A stretch of 64,000 nucleotides of DNA, taken from NCBI RefSeq assembly GCF_019801215.1, contig NZ_JAHVJO010000003.1, positions 434,001 through 498,000 of the forward strand. The letters are read 5' to 3'. Origin of the DNA: Fictibacillus nanhaiensis. Lineage in GTDB: Bacteria > Bacillota > Bacilli > Bacillales > Fictibacillaceae. Positions within the stretch are counted from its first letter, which is position 1, and each line of letters starts with the position of its first letter. Of the stretch, positions 25,644 through 34,252 are shown in pieces. The notes below the pieces were generated by a model. It worked only from the letters and a program-made list of their open reading frames with translations. It was not told where the DNA came from and did no database searches. The translations under genes and the position numbers were made by a program.

Positions 25644-26216
25644 ATGAGATTTGGTTTTGATATTGATGACACATTAATTAACTTAAGGCAGCATGCTTTT
25701 CATATTTACAATAAAAAGTTAAAGCAGAGTGTGCCTCTTGATGTTTTCGAAACGATAAAAACACTTGAGATTCACGAGCCGTTTGGACTTTCAACAAAAG
25801 AAGGAAATCAGATGTGGCTAGATTCTATGGAAGAAATCTATTTCACTGATTGCCCTCCCTACCCTGATGCAATAGAAGTGTTACAGGAACTCAACGATCA
25901 AGGACATGAAATCTACTATATTACGGCTAGACCTGCAAAACATTGTGAACAGACGAAAAAATGGGTGGAAGAAGCCGGTTTTCCTGTCCAAGAAGGCCGA
26001 TTCTTTTGCGGGATGAAGGATGAGGAAAAGATACACACCATTAAGGATTTGAACCTGGACTTCTACTTTGATGACAAACCTAATGTTTTAGATACACTTA
26101 CAAACGAATCCGTTCAACTGTATGTAAGAGACCAAACCTATAATCAGCATATGGATATTCCCCGATTAACCAATTGGTCTGAACTAAAAGACATTATAAA
26201 AAAACATTCTAAATAA
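25644..26216 (+). CDS. HAD-superfamily phosphatase / 5'-nucleotidase-like protein
   Basis: A 190-residue HAD protein of the 5'(3')-deoxyribonucleotidase/YqfW type. The nucleophile motif is FDIDDT (Asp6, Asp8), motif II lies in YYITARP, and the acidic motif in DFYFDDKPNV. It starts 12 bp after ribD behind AGAGG; the in-frame TTG six bases earlier lacks spacing. Riboflavin synthesis requires a HAD phosphatase to dephosphorylate the RibD product, and this gene's place makes it a candidate for that step. That role is inferred from context only. Confidence 0.82.
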   Translation: MRFGFDIDDTLINLRQHAFHIYNKKLKQSVPLDVFETIKTLEIHEPFGLSTKEGNQMWLDSMEEIYFTDCPPYPDAIEVLQELNDQGHEIYYITARPAKHCEQTKKWVEEAGFPVQEGRFFCGMKDEEKIHTIKDLNLDFYFDDKPNVLDTLTNESVQLYVRDQTYNQHMDIPRLTNWSELKDIIKKHSK

Positions 26217-26222
26217 CGAAAA

Positions 26223-26249
26223 ATAGTGTGCCTCGGCGCACTATTTTTA
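26223..26249 (+). terminator. Terminator after ribA-ribD-HAD operon
   Basis: AATAGTGTGC pairs with GCGCACTATT (26237-26246 region), followed by TTT; 6 bp after the stop. Confidence 0.8.
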
Positions 26250-26323
26250 TTGTAAAAAATCATATTCATTCGCATAACTTCTTAATTTTTGGTATCTTAT
26301 ATTAAGTTGGAAGGTGTGTGAAT

Positions 26324-26605
26324 ATGTTTTTTTTATTGTTATCTTTGTTAACAGCAGGCCTGTTTATTGAAGTCATACAAAAGCATGTACTGAAAAAGAA
26401 AGATCCTGATATCAATGAACTTTGGATGGAGTTAGAAGAGCAAGAGTGGTATAAAAAACTTTTGTGTGATCCACTCTTAAAAGAATGGATTCTCCTCGAT
26501 AAGCAAAAGGGGTTGTTACAAGATCCCTATTACGTGCGTAAAATTATCGATAAAGCAGGTCATCGCGAGGGATTTATTAATTACATGAAAGATAAAGCAA
26601 AATAA
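26324..26605 (+). CDS. Small membrane-anchored protein, unrecognised
   Basis: A 93-residue protein with an N-terminal hydrophobic anchor (MFFLLLSLLTAGLFIEVI, 1-18) and a charged, helix-rich remainder (INELWMELEEQEWYKKLLCDPLLKEWILLDKQKGLL). I do not recognise the family. GGAAGGTG precedes ATG 26324. It is flanked by terminators on both sides, so it is a separate unit. Confidence 0.7.
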   Translation: MFFLLLSLLTAGLFIEVIQKHVLKKKDPDINELWMELEEQEWYKKLLCDPLLKEWILLDKQKGLLQDPYYVRKIIDKAGHREGFINYMKDKAK

Positions 26606-26633
26606 AGAAAAGCACGCATTTAGCGCGCTTTTT
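26606..26633. terminator. Terminator shared by convergent genes
   Basis: AAAGCACGC (26609-26617) pairs with GCGCGCTTT (26623-26631), with one A-C mismatch that becomes G-U on the minus strand; TTT/AAA flanks on both sides. Confidence 0.75.
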
Positions 26634-27482
26634 CTATCCTATCTGTTTGAAGCTATCAATTGCCTGTTTCACATTAGCGTATGTTTTTAAAGAAGAAAAG
26701 TTAATGCCCTCTGCTACCGCACGGATCGCAAGTTCTGAACGAATCCCCGTTACAATAACCTGAATTCCTAACAATCCAAGAACACGGTACACGTTAAAAA
26801 TATAAGAAGCTACTTCCGTATCAATCGTTACGATTCCTGAAAAATCCATGATTAAATATTCAATATTCAATTCTGGAATTTTCGGTAAAACATGATTCAT
26901 CAAGTGGTCAGCACGCTCAATATCAAAAGCCCCAATAAGCGGCAGAACAGCTAATCCGTCTTGAATAGGGACGATAGGTGTTGATAACTCCCGCAGTTCT
27001 TTCTTTGTCTTTGAAAGAATTTCTTTAGATCGCCTCTCGAATGCAAACACGGTCTCATTAATACTCACATCCAGCATGTGATGAACGCGTTTAAGTATTA
27101 AGACCACTTCTTCTGTATGAAGTCCATGCTCCAAACTAATCTCCATAATAAAATCAGCAAAAACAATTCTCGTATCTGGATAACGAACTAGAATTTCTGA
27201 AATTTGTTGGTGTTCGGCAGCTGTTTTCTCACCGTTTTCTCTGCTCCACGTGAGCAGCTTCTCGGGTACAGAACCTTCTTCACCGTTTATTGATTCACTT
27301 AAGAACGTGAAAAAATCAACATACATTTTTCTAGCTTGATCTATGTCTTCTTCACTTACTTGAAAACCGAACTTTTTAATAATATCATCAACGATCTTAT
27401 TAGCTAGAAGCTCCGCATTTTCTTTTAGATAATTGGCAACCGTTAATGTCGATTCCACAAGTCCCACACTCCGTATCTTCAT
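26634..27482 (-). CDS. RsbR-type STAS-domain stressosome protein
   Basis: A 282-residue RsbR paralogue: an N-terminal globin-like RsbR_N domain (about 10-150) and a C-terminal STAS domain (about 165-275). The two conserved phosphorylation regions are visible, ELSTPIVPIQDGLAVLPLIG with its Thr and VTIDTEVASY with its Thr. Such proteins build stressosomes with RsbS/RsbT to control sigma-B. No rsbS or rsbT is adjacent. The ATG at 27482 lacks a ribosome binding site and abuts a repeat; a GTG at 27458 preceded by GGAG may be the true start. Confidence 0.85.
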   Translation of the reverse strand: MKIRSVGLVESTLTVANYLKENAELLANKIVDDIIKKFGFQVSEEDIDQARKMYVDFFTFLSESINGEEGSVPEKLLTWSRENGEKTAAEHQQISEILVRYPDTRIVFADFIMEISLEHGLHTEEVVLILKRVHHMLDVSINETVFAFERRSKEILSKTKKELRELSTPIVPIQDGLAVLPLIGAFDIERADHLMNHVLPKIPELNIEYLIMDFSGIVTIDTEVASYIFNVYRVLGLLGIQVIVTGIRSELAIRAVAEGINFSSLKTYANVKQAIDSFKQIG

Positions 27483-27631
27483 AATAAATAATTATTCGTC
27501 CCCATATATTGTAACATTTAAAATTCAATTACTGCCTAAATGATATAAATAATACTTCATAATTGATTATTTATATCTATAGGAATCAATCGTTCAAATT
27601 GTTATAATTATTCAAAAATAAATAATTATTC
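27483..27631. promoter_or_regulatory. Divergent control region with a duplicated 15-mer AATAAATAATTATTC
   Basis: The 15-mer AATAAATAATTATTC, containing the palindrome AATAATTATT, occurs at 27483-27497 next to the STAS gene start and at 27617-27631 just upstream of the sigma-54 activator start. A TATAAT-like element (27603-27608) lies between. The duplicated site next to both divergent genes suggests a shared regulator. Confidence 0.55.
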
Positions 27632-27674
27632 ATAAGTAAATAATGATTATGTAAGATTGAAAGGTATGATACTC

Positions 27675-29051
27675 ATGACTCATCCTAATGATTGGAACGA
27701 AAATGAACAAATTCTCCATTCTTTAAAAGATGATATTTTAGTAACTAACATAGAAGGCATCATTTTAAAAGTTAGTGAAGTAACCGGAAAGATTTATGGT
27801 GTCGATTCAGAAAGCTTAGTGGGAAAGTCCGTGTACGATCTTGAAGCTCAAGGTCTCTTTACCCCTATCCTAACGCCGATGGTTGTAAAAGAAAAAAAGA
27901 AAATAACTTTTATTCAAAAAACACATACAGGAAAAAAACTTCTTGTAACAGGGATTCCTGTGATGAATGAAAAAGGTGAGCTATATAGAGTAGTCAGCTA
28001 TTCACACGACATTACTGAGCTGGTGGAATATAAGACTTTTTTAAACACGATGGAAGAAGAAATGGAGCGAGTAAAAAGCGAGCTTGATCTCTTGAGAAGT
28101 AAGCAATTACGCGCTGCAGGAATGATTGCAAATAGTAATGAAATGAAAAAAGTCATCAGTACCGCACTTCAGTTATCTGAAGTTGACGTGAATGCTTTAC
28201 TATTAGGTGAATCTGGAGTCGGGAAATCTCTTCTAGCCAAGTTTATTCATAATAAAAGCCAACGCAACAATGGGCCATTTATAGAAGTGAATTGTGGAGC
28301 TATACCCGATTCTTTATTTGAAGCCGAATTATTTGGTTACGAGTCTGGGGCGTTTACAGGTGCTAATCAAAAAGGAAAAATCGGTCTAGTTGAGCTTTCT
28401 GATGGAGGAACATTGTTTCTAGACGAAATAGGTGAACTCCCGCTTCAACACCAAGTGAAAGTTTTAAAAGTCATTCAGGAAAAACAGTTTTATAGGGTTG
28501 GCGGCACACGGCCAATCAAAGTAGATTTCCGCCTGATCTCCGCTACTAACAAAGACTTAAAGAAGGCCATACAAGATAAGTTGTTTAGAGAAGATCTCTA
28601 TTTTCGTTTAAATGTAGTGCCAATCACGATTCCTCCCCTTCGCGACCGTACGGAGGACATATTACCATTAATCAACCTTCTTTTAAATCAGTTTGAAACA
28701 AAGTATAAAAGAGAGAAACAACTGGATGAAGCCGTCATCCACCATCTCCTTCATTATGAATGGAAGGGTAATGTAAGAGAGTTGATCAACATCATGGAAA
28801 GATTGGTAGTGCTATCCCCTTCTACCCTTATATCTGTAGAACAACTTCCCGACAATATTATAGATTCCGTTTCTCCAACAACTAAACATATGAATGAAGA
28901 TCATTCCCTTAAGGAACAGTTGAACGAAAAGGAAAAGCAGATCCTTCAGAATGCAAGAAAAAAATACAAAACGACTGTTCGTATGGCAGTGGCTCTTGGG
29001 ATCAGCCAGCCGTCAATTGTAAGAAAAATGAAAAAATATAAGATTTATTAA
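27675..29051 (+). CDS. Sigma-54-dependent transcriptional activator (PAS-AAA+-HTH)
   Basis: A 458-residue bacterial enhancer-binding protein: PAS sensor (about 13-120), central AAA+ domain (about 150-385) with Walker A GESGVGKS, the sigma-54-contact loop ESGAFTGA and Walker B GGTLFLDEIGE, and a C-terminal Fis-type HTH (VRMAVALGISQPSIVRKMKKY). It should activate SigL-dependent promoters; one lies just downstream at 29058. ATG 27675 (MTHPNDW) is the start best spaced from AAAGGT; ATG 27666 sits on the ribosome binding site. It probably senses a substrate of the neighbouring aminotransferase. Confidence 0.95.
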   Translation: MTHPNDWNENEQILHSLKDDILVTNIEGIILKVSEVTGKIYGVDSESLVGKSVYDLEAQGLFTPILTPMVVKEKKKITFIQKTHTGKKLLVTGIPVMNEKGELYRVVSYSHDITELVEYKTFLNTMEEEMERVKSELDLLRSKQLRAAGMIANSNEMKKVISTALQLSEVDVNALLLGESGVGKSLLAKFIHNKSQRNNGPFIEVNCGAIPDSLFEAELFGYESGAFTGANQKGKIGLVELSDGGTLFLDEIGELPLQHQVKVLKVIQEKQFYRVGGTRPIKVDFRLISATNKDLKKAIQDKLFREDLYFRLNVVPITIPPLRDRTEDILPLINLLLNQFETKYKREKQLDEAVIHHLLHYEWKGNVRELINIMERLVVLSPSTLISVEQLPDNIIDSVSPTTKHMNEDHSLKEQLNEKEKQILQNARKKYKTTVRMAVALGISQPSIVRKMKKYKIY

Positions 29052-29057
29052 TTTGCC

Positions 29058-29073
29058 TGGCATGGAACTTGCA
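29058..29073 (+). promoter_or_regulatory. Sigma-54 (SigL) -24/-12 promoter
   Basis: TGGCATGGAACTTGCA matches the TGGCACGnnnnTTGCA consensus with GG (29059-29060) and GC (29071-29072) at the invariant spacing. It lies between the sigma-54 activator gene and the aminotransferase gene. Confidence 0.93.
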
Positions 29074-29133
29074 TGAATATTCAACTAGCAAGATATTTCA
29101 GCTAGAGTTCGTATTATTCAAGGAGGAATTCAT

Positions 29134-30474
29134 GTGTTAACAGACTGGAACAACCTAATAACGAAAATGCCTGATTTACTAGCACCAAGTATGGCCAAGG
29201 ACCATCCCAACCTTCCCGTCGTGAAAGCGGAAGGCTGCTATTATTATGGATTGGACGGGAAACAATATTTAGATTTCACTTCTGGAATTGCAACTGCAAA
29301 CACAGGCCATAGACATCCTAGAGTTGTACAAGCTATAAAAGAGGCTGCTGATCATCTTGTGCACGGTCCATCAGGTGTCATTATGTATGAATCGATCCTT
29401 AAACTCGCCGATGAACTAACACATGTTCTTCCAGGAAACCTTGACTGCTTTTTCTTTGCAAACAGCGGAACAGAGGCCATTGAAGGGGCTATCAAACTAG
29501 CAAAACATGTAACAAAAAGACCCTATGTCATTTCTTTTATTGGGTGTTTTCATGGTCGATCGCTCGGAGCGTTAAGTGTTACGACCTCAAAGAGTAAATA
29601 CCGTAAATTTCTTCAACCAAACGGGCTCACCTATCAGGTTCCTTATGCAGATGTAACGGGTTGTCCAAGTGGAATGGATCCTGAAACATATGTCATTGAA
29701 AAACTAGAAAAAGATTTTGAAACTCTCTTCAATCATCAAGTGACTCCTGAAGAAGTTGCATGCATGATTGTGGAGCCCGTACTCGGTGAAGGAGGATATA
29801 TTGTTCCTCCTAAAGGATGGCTCAAAAAAATGAGAGAAATTTGTGATAGACATGGCATTCTCCTGATCTTTGACGAAGTTCAAACCGGTTTTGGGCGAAC
29901 AGGAGAATGGTTTGCTGCTCAAACTTTTAATGTGACGCCTGATATTATGGCTATCGCCAAAGGGATTGCGTCCGGTCTACCGTTAAGTGCTACAGTTGCC
30001 TCTAAAGAATTAATGAAACAATGGCCGCTTGGCAGTCATGGAACAACATTCGGCGGAAACCCGATCGCTTGTTCTGCAGCATTAGCAACAATTGAAGTCT
30101 TAAAAGAAGAAAAGCTGATTCAAAACTCCAAAGAAATGGGTGCTTATGCGTATAACAAATTGAAAGAAATAGAGACTGCATATCCCGTAATCGGAAGCGT
30201 ACGTGCTCTTGGACTCATGATCGGCATTGAAATTATCGATCCTTTTTCAGGTAAACCTGATGGAAACGCACTTATGACGATCCTAAACAAATGTCTTGAT
30301 AAAGGAGCTCTCTTTTACTTATGCGGAAATAACAGTGAAGTCATTCGAATGATTCCACCACTTACAATTAATAAAGAACAAATTGATCAAGGGCTATTCA
30401 TACTTGAAGAAGCAATCACTGAATATCAGACAGAAATTCAAGCAGAATTAAATAAACACTACCAGAATGCATAG
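29134..30474 (+). CDS. Class III aminotransferase (4-aminobutyrate aminotransferase-like)
   Basis: A 446-residue PLP enzyme of the GabT/ornithine aminotransferase group. The PLP site is clear: [19 protein letters not shown], the conserved [24 protein letters not shown], and the Schiff-base Lys in [14 protein letters not shown]. It transfers an omega-amino group, probably from GABA, beta-alanine or a diamine, to a keto acid. The start is GTG 29134 after AGGAGG; ATG two bases upstream reads into an immediate stop. It is the first gene of a SigL-controlled operon with an SSS symporter, indicating catabolism of an imported amine or amino acid. Confidence 0.9.
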   Translation: MLTDWNNLITKMPDLLAPSMAKDHPNLPVVKAEGCYYYGLDGKQYLDFTSGIATANTGHRHPRVVQAIKEAADHLVHGPSGVIMYESILKLADELTHVLPGNLDCFFFANSGTEAIEGAIKLAKHVTKRPYVISFIGCFHGRSLGALSVTTSKSKYRKFLQPNGLTYQVPYADVTGCPSGMDPETYVIEKLEKDFETLFNHQVTPEEVACMIVEPVLGEGGYIVPPKGWLKKMREICDRHGILLIFDEVQTGFGRTGEWFAAQTFNVTPDIMAIAKGIASGLPLSATVASKELMKQWPLGSHGTTFGGNPIACSAALATIEVLKEEKLIQNSKEMGAYAYNKLKEIETAYPVIGSVRALGLMIGIEIIDPFSGKPDGNALMTILNKCLDKGALFYLCGNNSEVIRMIPPLTINKEQIDQGLFILEEAITEYQTEIQAELNKHYQNA

Positions 30475-30524
30475 CTTGCTATCGAAAAGCATCAAAGATT
30501 CAAAAATAAAAGGAGGTTAATGAC

Positions 30525-31943
30525 ATGCAAGCATTAGATACGGTTGTTGTCTTAATATATTTTGCTGTATTGATTGGTGCTGGAATTATTGGTTCAACGA
30601 AAGCGAAAACATCTGAAGATTTTAACCTTGCAGGACGAAATCTAGGCATGTTCATGTATCTTGGTTGTTTATCCGCTGTTATCCTTGGCGGGGCAGCAAC
30701 CATCGGAACCACAAAACTTGGATATGAGTATGGCATTTCAGGAATTTGGTTTGTTTCAATGATTGGCCTAGGTATTATTATTCTTGGAACGATATTTATC
30801 AAAAAGATCGATTCCTTAAAAGTAACGACAATCAGTGAGCTTCTCGGAAAAAGGTATAAATCCGAAACACGTCTTCTAAGCGCAATCGTTGCCTCTATCT
30901 ATACTTTAATGATTGCTGTCACACAAGTGATTGGAATGGGAACCATTATAAATGTCCTTCTAGGATGGAGCTTAACAACTTCCATGCTTGTAGGAGGAGG
31001 TATTGTTCTTTTTTATACCATTCTTGGAGGTATGTGGAGCGTTACGGTTACCGACATCATTCAATTTGTTATTATGACAATCGGCATTTTCTTCATTATG
31101 GTACCTATGAGTATTTCTAAAGTTGATGGATTAGGCAATCTTCTTGCTGAATTACCGAAAGCCCACTTAAGTTTCACTTCCATTGGCTATCAGCAAATTT
31201 TTCAATACTTTCTCTTATTTGCACTTGGAATGGTCGTATCACAAGATATTTGGCAGCGAGTATTTACCGCAAAATCTAACAAGATTGCAAGGAATGGGTC
31301 CATTTTCGCCGGTATCTATAGCTTTGCCTATGCAATCGCTGGAAGCATCATTGGGATGTGCGCATTTATTATCATTCCAAATATGGACAATGCCCAAAAT
31401 ACTTTTGCCACTATGGCTCTCACCATTTTACCTACAGGCATCTTAGGACTAGTACTGGCAAGTGTTTGTTCTGCTTTAATGTCAACCGCATCTGGATCGT
31501 TGCTGGCCTCGTCAACATTAATTACTAATGACATTTTAAAACCATATCTTCTTAAAAATCTAACAGATAAAAAACTTTTACTGGTTTCAAGAATTACTAC
31601 ATTATTTATCGGATTGATCGCTATTACCTTCTCCATTTGGATACAAGATGTTTTAATTGCTCTCGATGTCGCTTATGCTATCCTATCTGGTGCAATCTTT
31701 GTTCCATTAGTGATGACCTTCTTTTGGAAGAAAGCAACTCCAAACTCAGGTTTTTATGCCATTTTAATCAGTACCATCGTTGTTCTAGCTGGTCTGTTTA
31801 TTGAAGGACTTACTGCAACAACTCCTATCATTTACGGTATGACTACTGGTGTTATCAGCTTGGTGGGTATTTCATTTTTGACAAACCTGACAAGCAAACA
31901 GAGAATTGAAGAATATGTGGAAGAAGAAAGAAAACGAGCTTAA
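30525..31943 (+). CDS. Sodium:solute symporter (SSS family)
   Basis: A 472-residue transporter with about 13 helices and the SSS/LeuT-fold signatures: an N-terminal EDFNLAGRNLGMFMYLGCLSAVILGGAATIGTTKLGYEYG and ALGMVVSQDIWQRVFTAKS with the GxxxSQDxxQRxxxAK motif of the SSS family. It probably imports the substrate of the aminotransferase that precedes it by 50 bp. AGGAGG precedes ATG 30525. Its regulation through SigL is inferred from the promoter at 29058. Confidence 0.9.
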   Translation: MQALDTVVVLIYFAVLIGAGIIGSTKAKTSEDFNLAGRNLGMFMYLGCLSAVILGGAATIGTTKLGYEYGISGIWFVSMIGLGIIILGTIFIKKIDSLKVTTISELLGKRYKSETRLLSAIVASIYTLMIAVTQVIGMGTIINVLLGWSLTTSMLVGGGIVLFYTILGGMWSVTVTDIIQFVIMTIGIFFIMVPMSISKVDGLGNLLAELPKAHLSFTSIGYQQIFQYFLLFALGMVVSQDIWQRVFTAKSNKIARNGSIFAGIYSFAYAIAGSIIGMCAFIIIPNMDNAQNTFATMALTILPTGILGLVLASVCSALMSTASGSLLASSTLITNDILKPYLLKNLTDKKLLLVSRITTLFIGLIAITFSIWIQDVLIALDVAYAILSGAIFVPLVMTFFWKKATPNSGFYAILISTIVVLAGLFIEGLTATTPIIYGMTTGVISLVGISFLTNLTSKQRIEEYVEEERKRA

Positions 31944-31951
31944 TAATCGTC

Positions 31952-31984
31952 TAAAAAAAGTACGCAGCCTGCGTGCTTTTTTGT
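31952..31984 (+). terminator. Terminator of the sigma-54 operon
   Basis: AAAGTACGCA (31957-31966) pairs with TGCGTGCTTT (31970-31979) allowing one T-G pair, followed by TTTTTT. Confidence 0.85.
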
Positions 31985-32082
31985 TTGCCTTCCTTCAATC
32001 AACCTTTATTTGTATTACAGCCATTTAGTTAGTAAGTTAGTTGAATATGAAATTATGGAATGTTACCATAAAATCGAAACCC

Positions 32083-32130
32083 GATATTGGTATTCGATAT
32101 TAATTGGGAATTAAGGATGTGAAGTCTTGG
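32083..32130 (+). promoter_or_regulatory. Control region of padR-chrA with CGATAT inverted elements
   Basis: The segment CGATATTGGTATTCGATATT contains two CGATATT half-sites in an imperfect palindrome directly upstream of the padR start; a weak promoter (TTGAAT, 17 bp, TACCAT) precedes it. A decayed copy of the same segment lies at 45718. Confidence 0.55.
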
Positions 32131-32438
32131 AAGATAAGGTATTACGAAAGCTTTTTCTTGGATTTATCCAAATTCATATTCTCCACCATGCTAAAGAACA
32201 TCCCATATATGGGACTTGGATGCTTAACGAGCTTAAAGAGCATGGATATAACATAAGTTCTGGTACTCTCTACCCTATCCTTCACAACATGGAAGCAGAT
32301 GAGCTTTTAACAAAAGAAGAAAAAAATGTAGAAGGAAAAATAAGAAAGTATTATACCTCTACAAAAAAAGGGGAAAAAGTTTTGATTGAAGCAAGAAACA
32401 AAGCATACGAACTTTTTAAAGAAATAAATGAAAAATAG
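32127..32438 (+). CDS. PadR-family transcriptional regulator
   Basis: A 103-residue PadR winged-helix repressor: HPIYGTWMLNELKEHGYNISSGTLYPILHNMEADELL is the recognition part (GTLYP motif) and the C-terminus forms a short dimerisation helix. PadR proteins are ligand-responsive repressors. Start TTG 32127 follows AAGGATG. It lies 12 bp before chrA and probably represses it and itself through the upstream palindrome. PadR-ChrA pairing is common in bacilli. Confidence 0.88.
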   Translation: MEDKVLRKLFLGFIQIHILHHAKEHPIYGTWMLNELKEHGYNISSGTLYPILHNMEADELLTKEEKNVEGKIRKYYTSTKKGEKVLIEARNKAYELFKEINEK

Positions 32439-32450
32439 AGGTGACAAATC

Positions 32451-33638
32451 ATGACAGATAGAAAAAACACATTTAAAATACTGATAGAGATCCTTTTCAT
32501 ATCAACAAGACTCGGTCTAACTTCCTTTGGTGGTCCTATCGCACATTTGGGATATTTTCATGAAGAATATGTGAGAAAAAGAAGATGGTTGGATGAAAAA
32601 AGTTATGCGGATTTAGTTGCACTCTGCCAGTTTTTACCTGGTCCAGCAAGCAGCCAAGTTGGTATTGGAATCGGCGTAATGCGAGGTGGTGTTTTAGGAG
32701 GTATAGTTTCATTTATTGGCTTTACCCTTCCTTCTGTCCTTGCACTGATTGTATTTGCCATCATTTTGCAAGGTCTTGATGTTGGTGACGTCAGCTGGAT
32801 TCATGGGTTGAAAATTGTTGCAGTTGCCGTAGTGGCACATGCAATTTTGGGAATGGCCGAAAAACTCACGCCTGATTTAAAGAGAAAAACCATTGCCTTG
32901 TTTGCATTAGTCGTAACCCTCCTTTGGCAAACTGCTTTTTCTCAAGTGGGTGTTATCTTAATAGCAGGAATTCTTGGCTTTCTTCTTTTCCGAAAACATA
33001 ACGAAAGTGAGCATTCAGAATACGAGTTTCCGATTTCGAAACGATTTGCCGTAATTTGTTTAGTCCTATTCTTTAGCTTACTCCTTATTTTACCGATATT
33101 ACGCGAAGCCACATCAATCAGCTGGATCGCATTCTTTGACAGCTTTTATCGGTCTGGTTCATTGGTTTTTGGTGGCGGGCATGTTGTGTTGCCTTTGCTA
33201 GAGAGAGAATTTGTTCCAACCAATTGGATTAGTGAAGAAGCTTTCCTGGCGGGCTACGGTGCTGCCCAGGCTGTACCAGGACCATTATTTACTTTTGCTG
33301 CCTACATCGGAGCCGTAGTGAACGGATGGCAAGGCGGTTTGTTGGCCACTTTTGCCATCTTTTTACCTGCTTTTCTTCTTATTCTAGGTACACTTCCCTT
33401 TTGGAATATGCTGCGCCGCAATCCAAAAATCAAAGGTGCGTTAATGGGAGTGAACGCAGCTGTGGTCGGTATTTTAATTTCAGCCTTCTACCACCCAATC
33501 TGGACGAGTACCATCAAAGAGTCCATTGATTTTGCCTTTGCTGCCATTCTTTTTAGTATGCTTGTGTATTGGAAGCTGCCCCCATGGATTATTGTTGTTA
33601 CAGGAGCAGCTGGCGGGTTTCTGATGTCATTTCTCTAA
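32451..33638 (+). CDS. chrA: Chromate transporter
   Basis: A 395-residue CHR-family transporter with two homologous halves. The first has the signature RLGLTSFGGPIAHLGYFHEEYVRKRRWLDE and FLPGPASSQVGIGIG; the second carries RSGSLVFGGGHVVLPLLEREFV and GYGAAQAVPGPLFTFAAYIGA. It exports chromate (as a sulfate analogue) from the cytosol. GAGGTG precedes ATG 32451. It is cotranscribed with padR and ends at a strong terminator. Confidence 0.95.
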   Translation: MTDRKNTFKILIEILFISTRLGLTSFGGPIAHLGYFHEEYVRKRRWLDEKSYADLVALCQFLPGPASSQVGIGIGVMRGGVLGGIVSFIGFTLPSVLALIVFAIILQGLDVGDVSWIHGLKIVAVAVVAHAILGMAEKLTPDLKRKTIALFALVVTLLWQTAFSQVGVILIAGILGFLLFRKHNESEHSEYEFPISKRFAVICLVLFFSLLLILPILREATSISWIAFFDSFYRSGSLVFGGGHVVLPLLEREFVPTNWISEEAFLAGYGAAQAVPGPLFTFAAYIGAVVNGWQGGLLATFAIFLPAFLLILGTLPFWNMLRRNPKIKGALMGVNAAVVGILISAFYHPIWTSTIKESIDFAFAAILFSMLVYWKLPPWIIVVTGAAGGFLMSFL

Positions 33639-33644
33639 TAAAAT

Positions 33645-33684
33645 CAAAACACCAAAGCATTTGAGAAGGCTTTGGTGTTTTTTC
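33645..33684. terminator. Terminator after chrA
   Basis: AACACCAAAGC (33648-33658) pairs with GCTTTGGTGTT (33669-33679), followed by TTTTTC. It also lies next to the 3' end of the convergent frameshifted SRPBCC gene. Confidence 0.9.
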
Positions 33685-33686
33685 TT

Positions 33687-34138
33687 TTAATACCTTAAAT
33701 CCTGCTTATGAACAATCCCGTGCTCTAAATATACTTTTAAAAGGGTTAAAGCTTCTCCCCAGCACCTGCACACCCGATACATGCTGCTAAATCATTATCA
33801 GAATCTGTATATCCTGTCTCATTAAGAACCACTAAAGTACCCTCTTTAAATGGCTCAAGTGTAAAAGATACGGTTGTTGTACTCTCACCTGGTGACCATT
33901 GAAAAATAAAAGTCTTGTGCGGAATTGCTTCGATTATCTTGCCCCCATCTTCCATATTTTCCTGGTTCTTTCCAAATTCAGTCCATCTTAATCGTATTTC
34001 TCCCGTTCCATTCGGTTCTATGTATAGAGAAGTATGATCTGTAAACCAGGTATTCCACCCTTCAGCTGTCGTGAGTATTTGGTATACCTGTTCTGGTGCT
34101 ACTTTAATAAACGTACGATGTGTAAGTTTAGGCATCAT
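33687..34138 (-). pseudogene. SRPBCC/AHSA1-family gene with a C-terminal frameshift
   Basis: From ATG 34138 (after GGGGGG) the frame reads a normal AHSA1-type protein (THRTFIKVAPEQVYQILTTAEGWNTWFTD... LEPFKEGTLVVLNETGY) to CIGCAG and then AGEKL and stops at 33746. The shifted frame from there continues WGEALTLLKVYLEHGIVHKQDLRY to a stop at 33687, which is the usual family C-terminus. Removing two bases near 33766-33770 restores one protein. It is either a recent frameshift or a sequencing error. A truncated protein lacking the last helix would likely fold poorly. Confidence 0.8.
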
Positions 34139-34252
34139 TATCCCCCCTAAAGTCTAAAATTCCATAAATACCAAATAAGTCCTTTATTATCATTGTTATT
34201 TTTATACTTTTTTGTATATTAAATATAATAACTTGTTATGGGAGTTGTAAGG

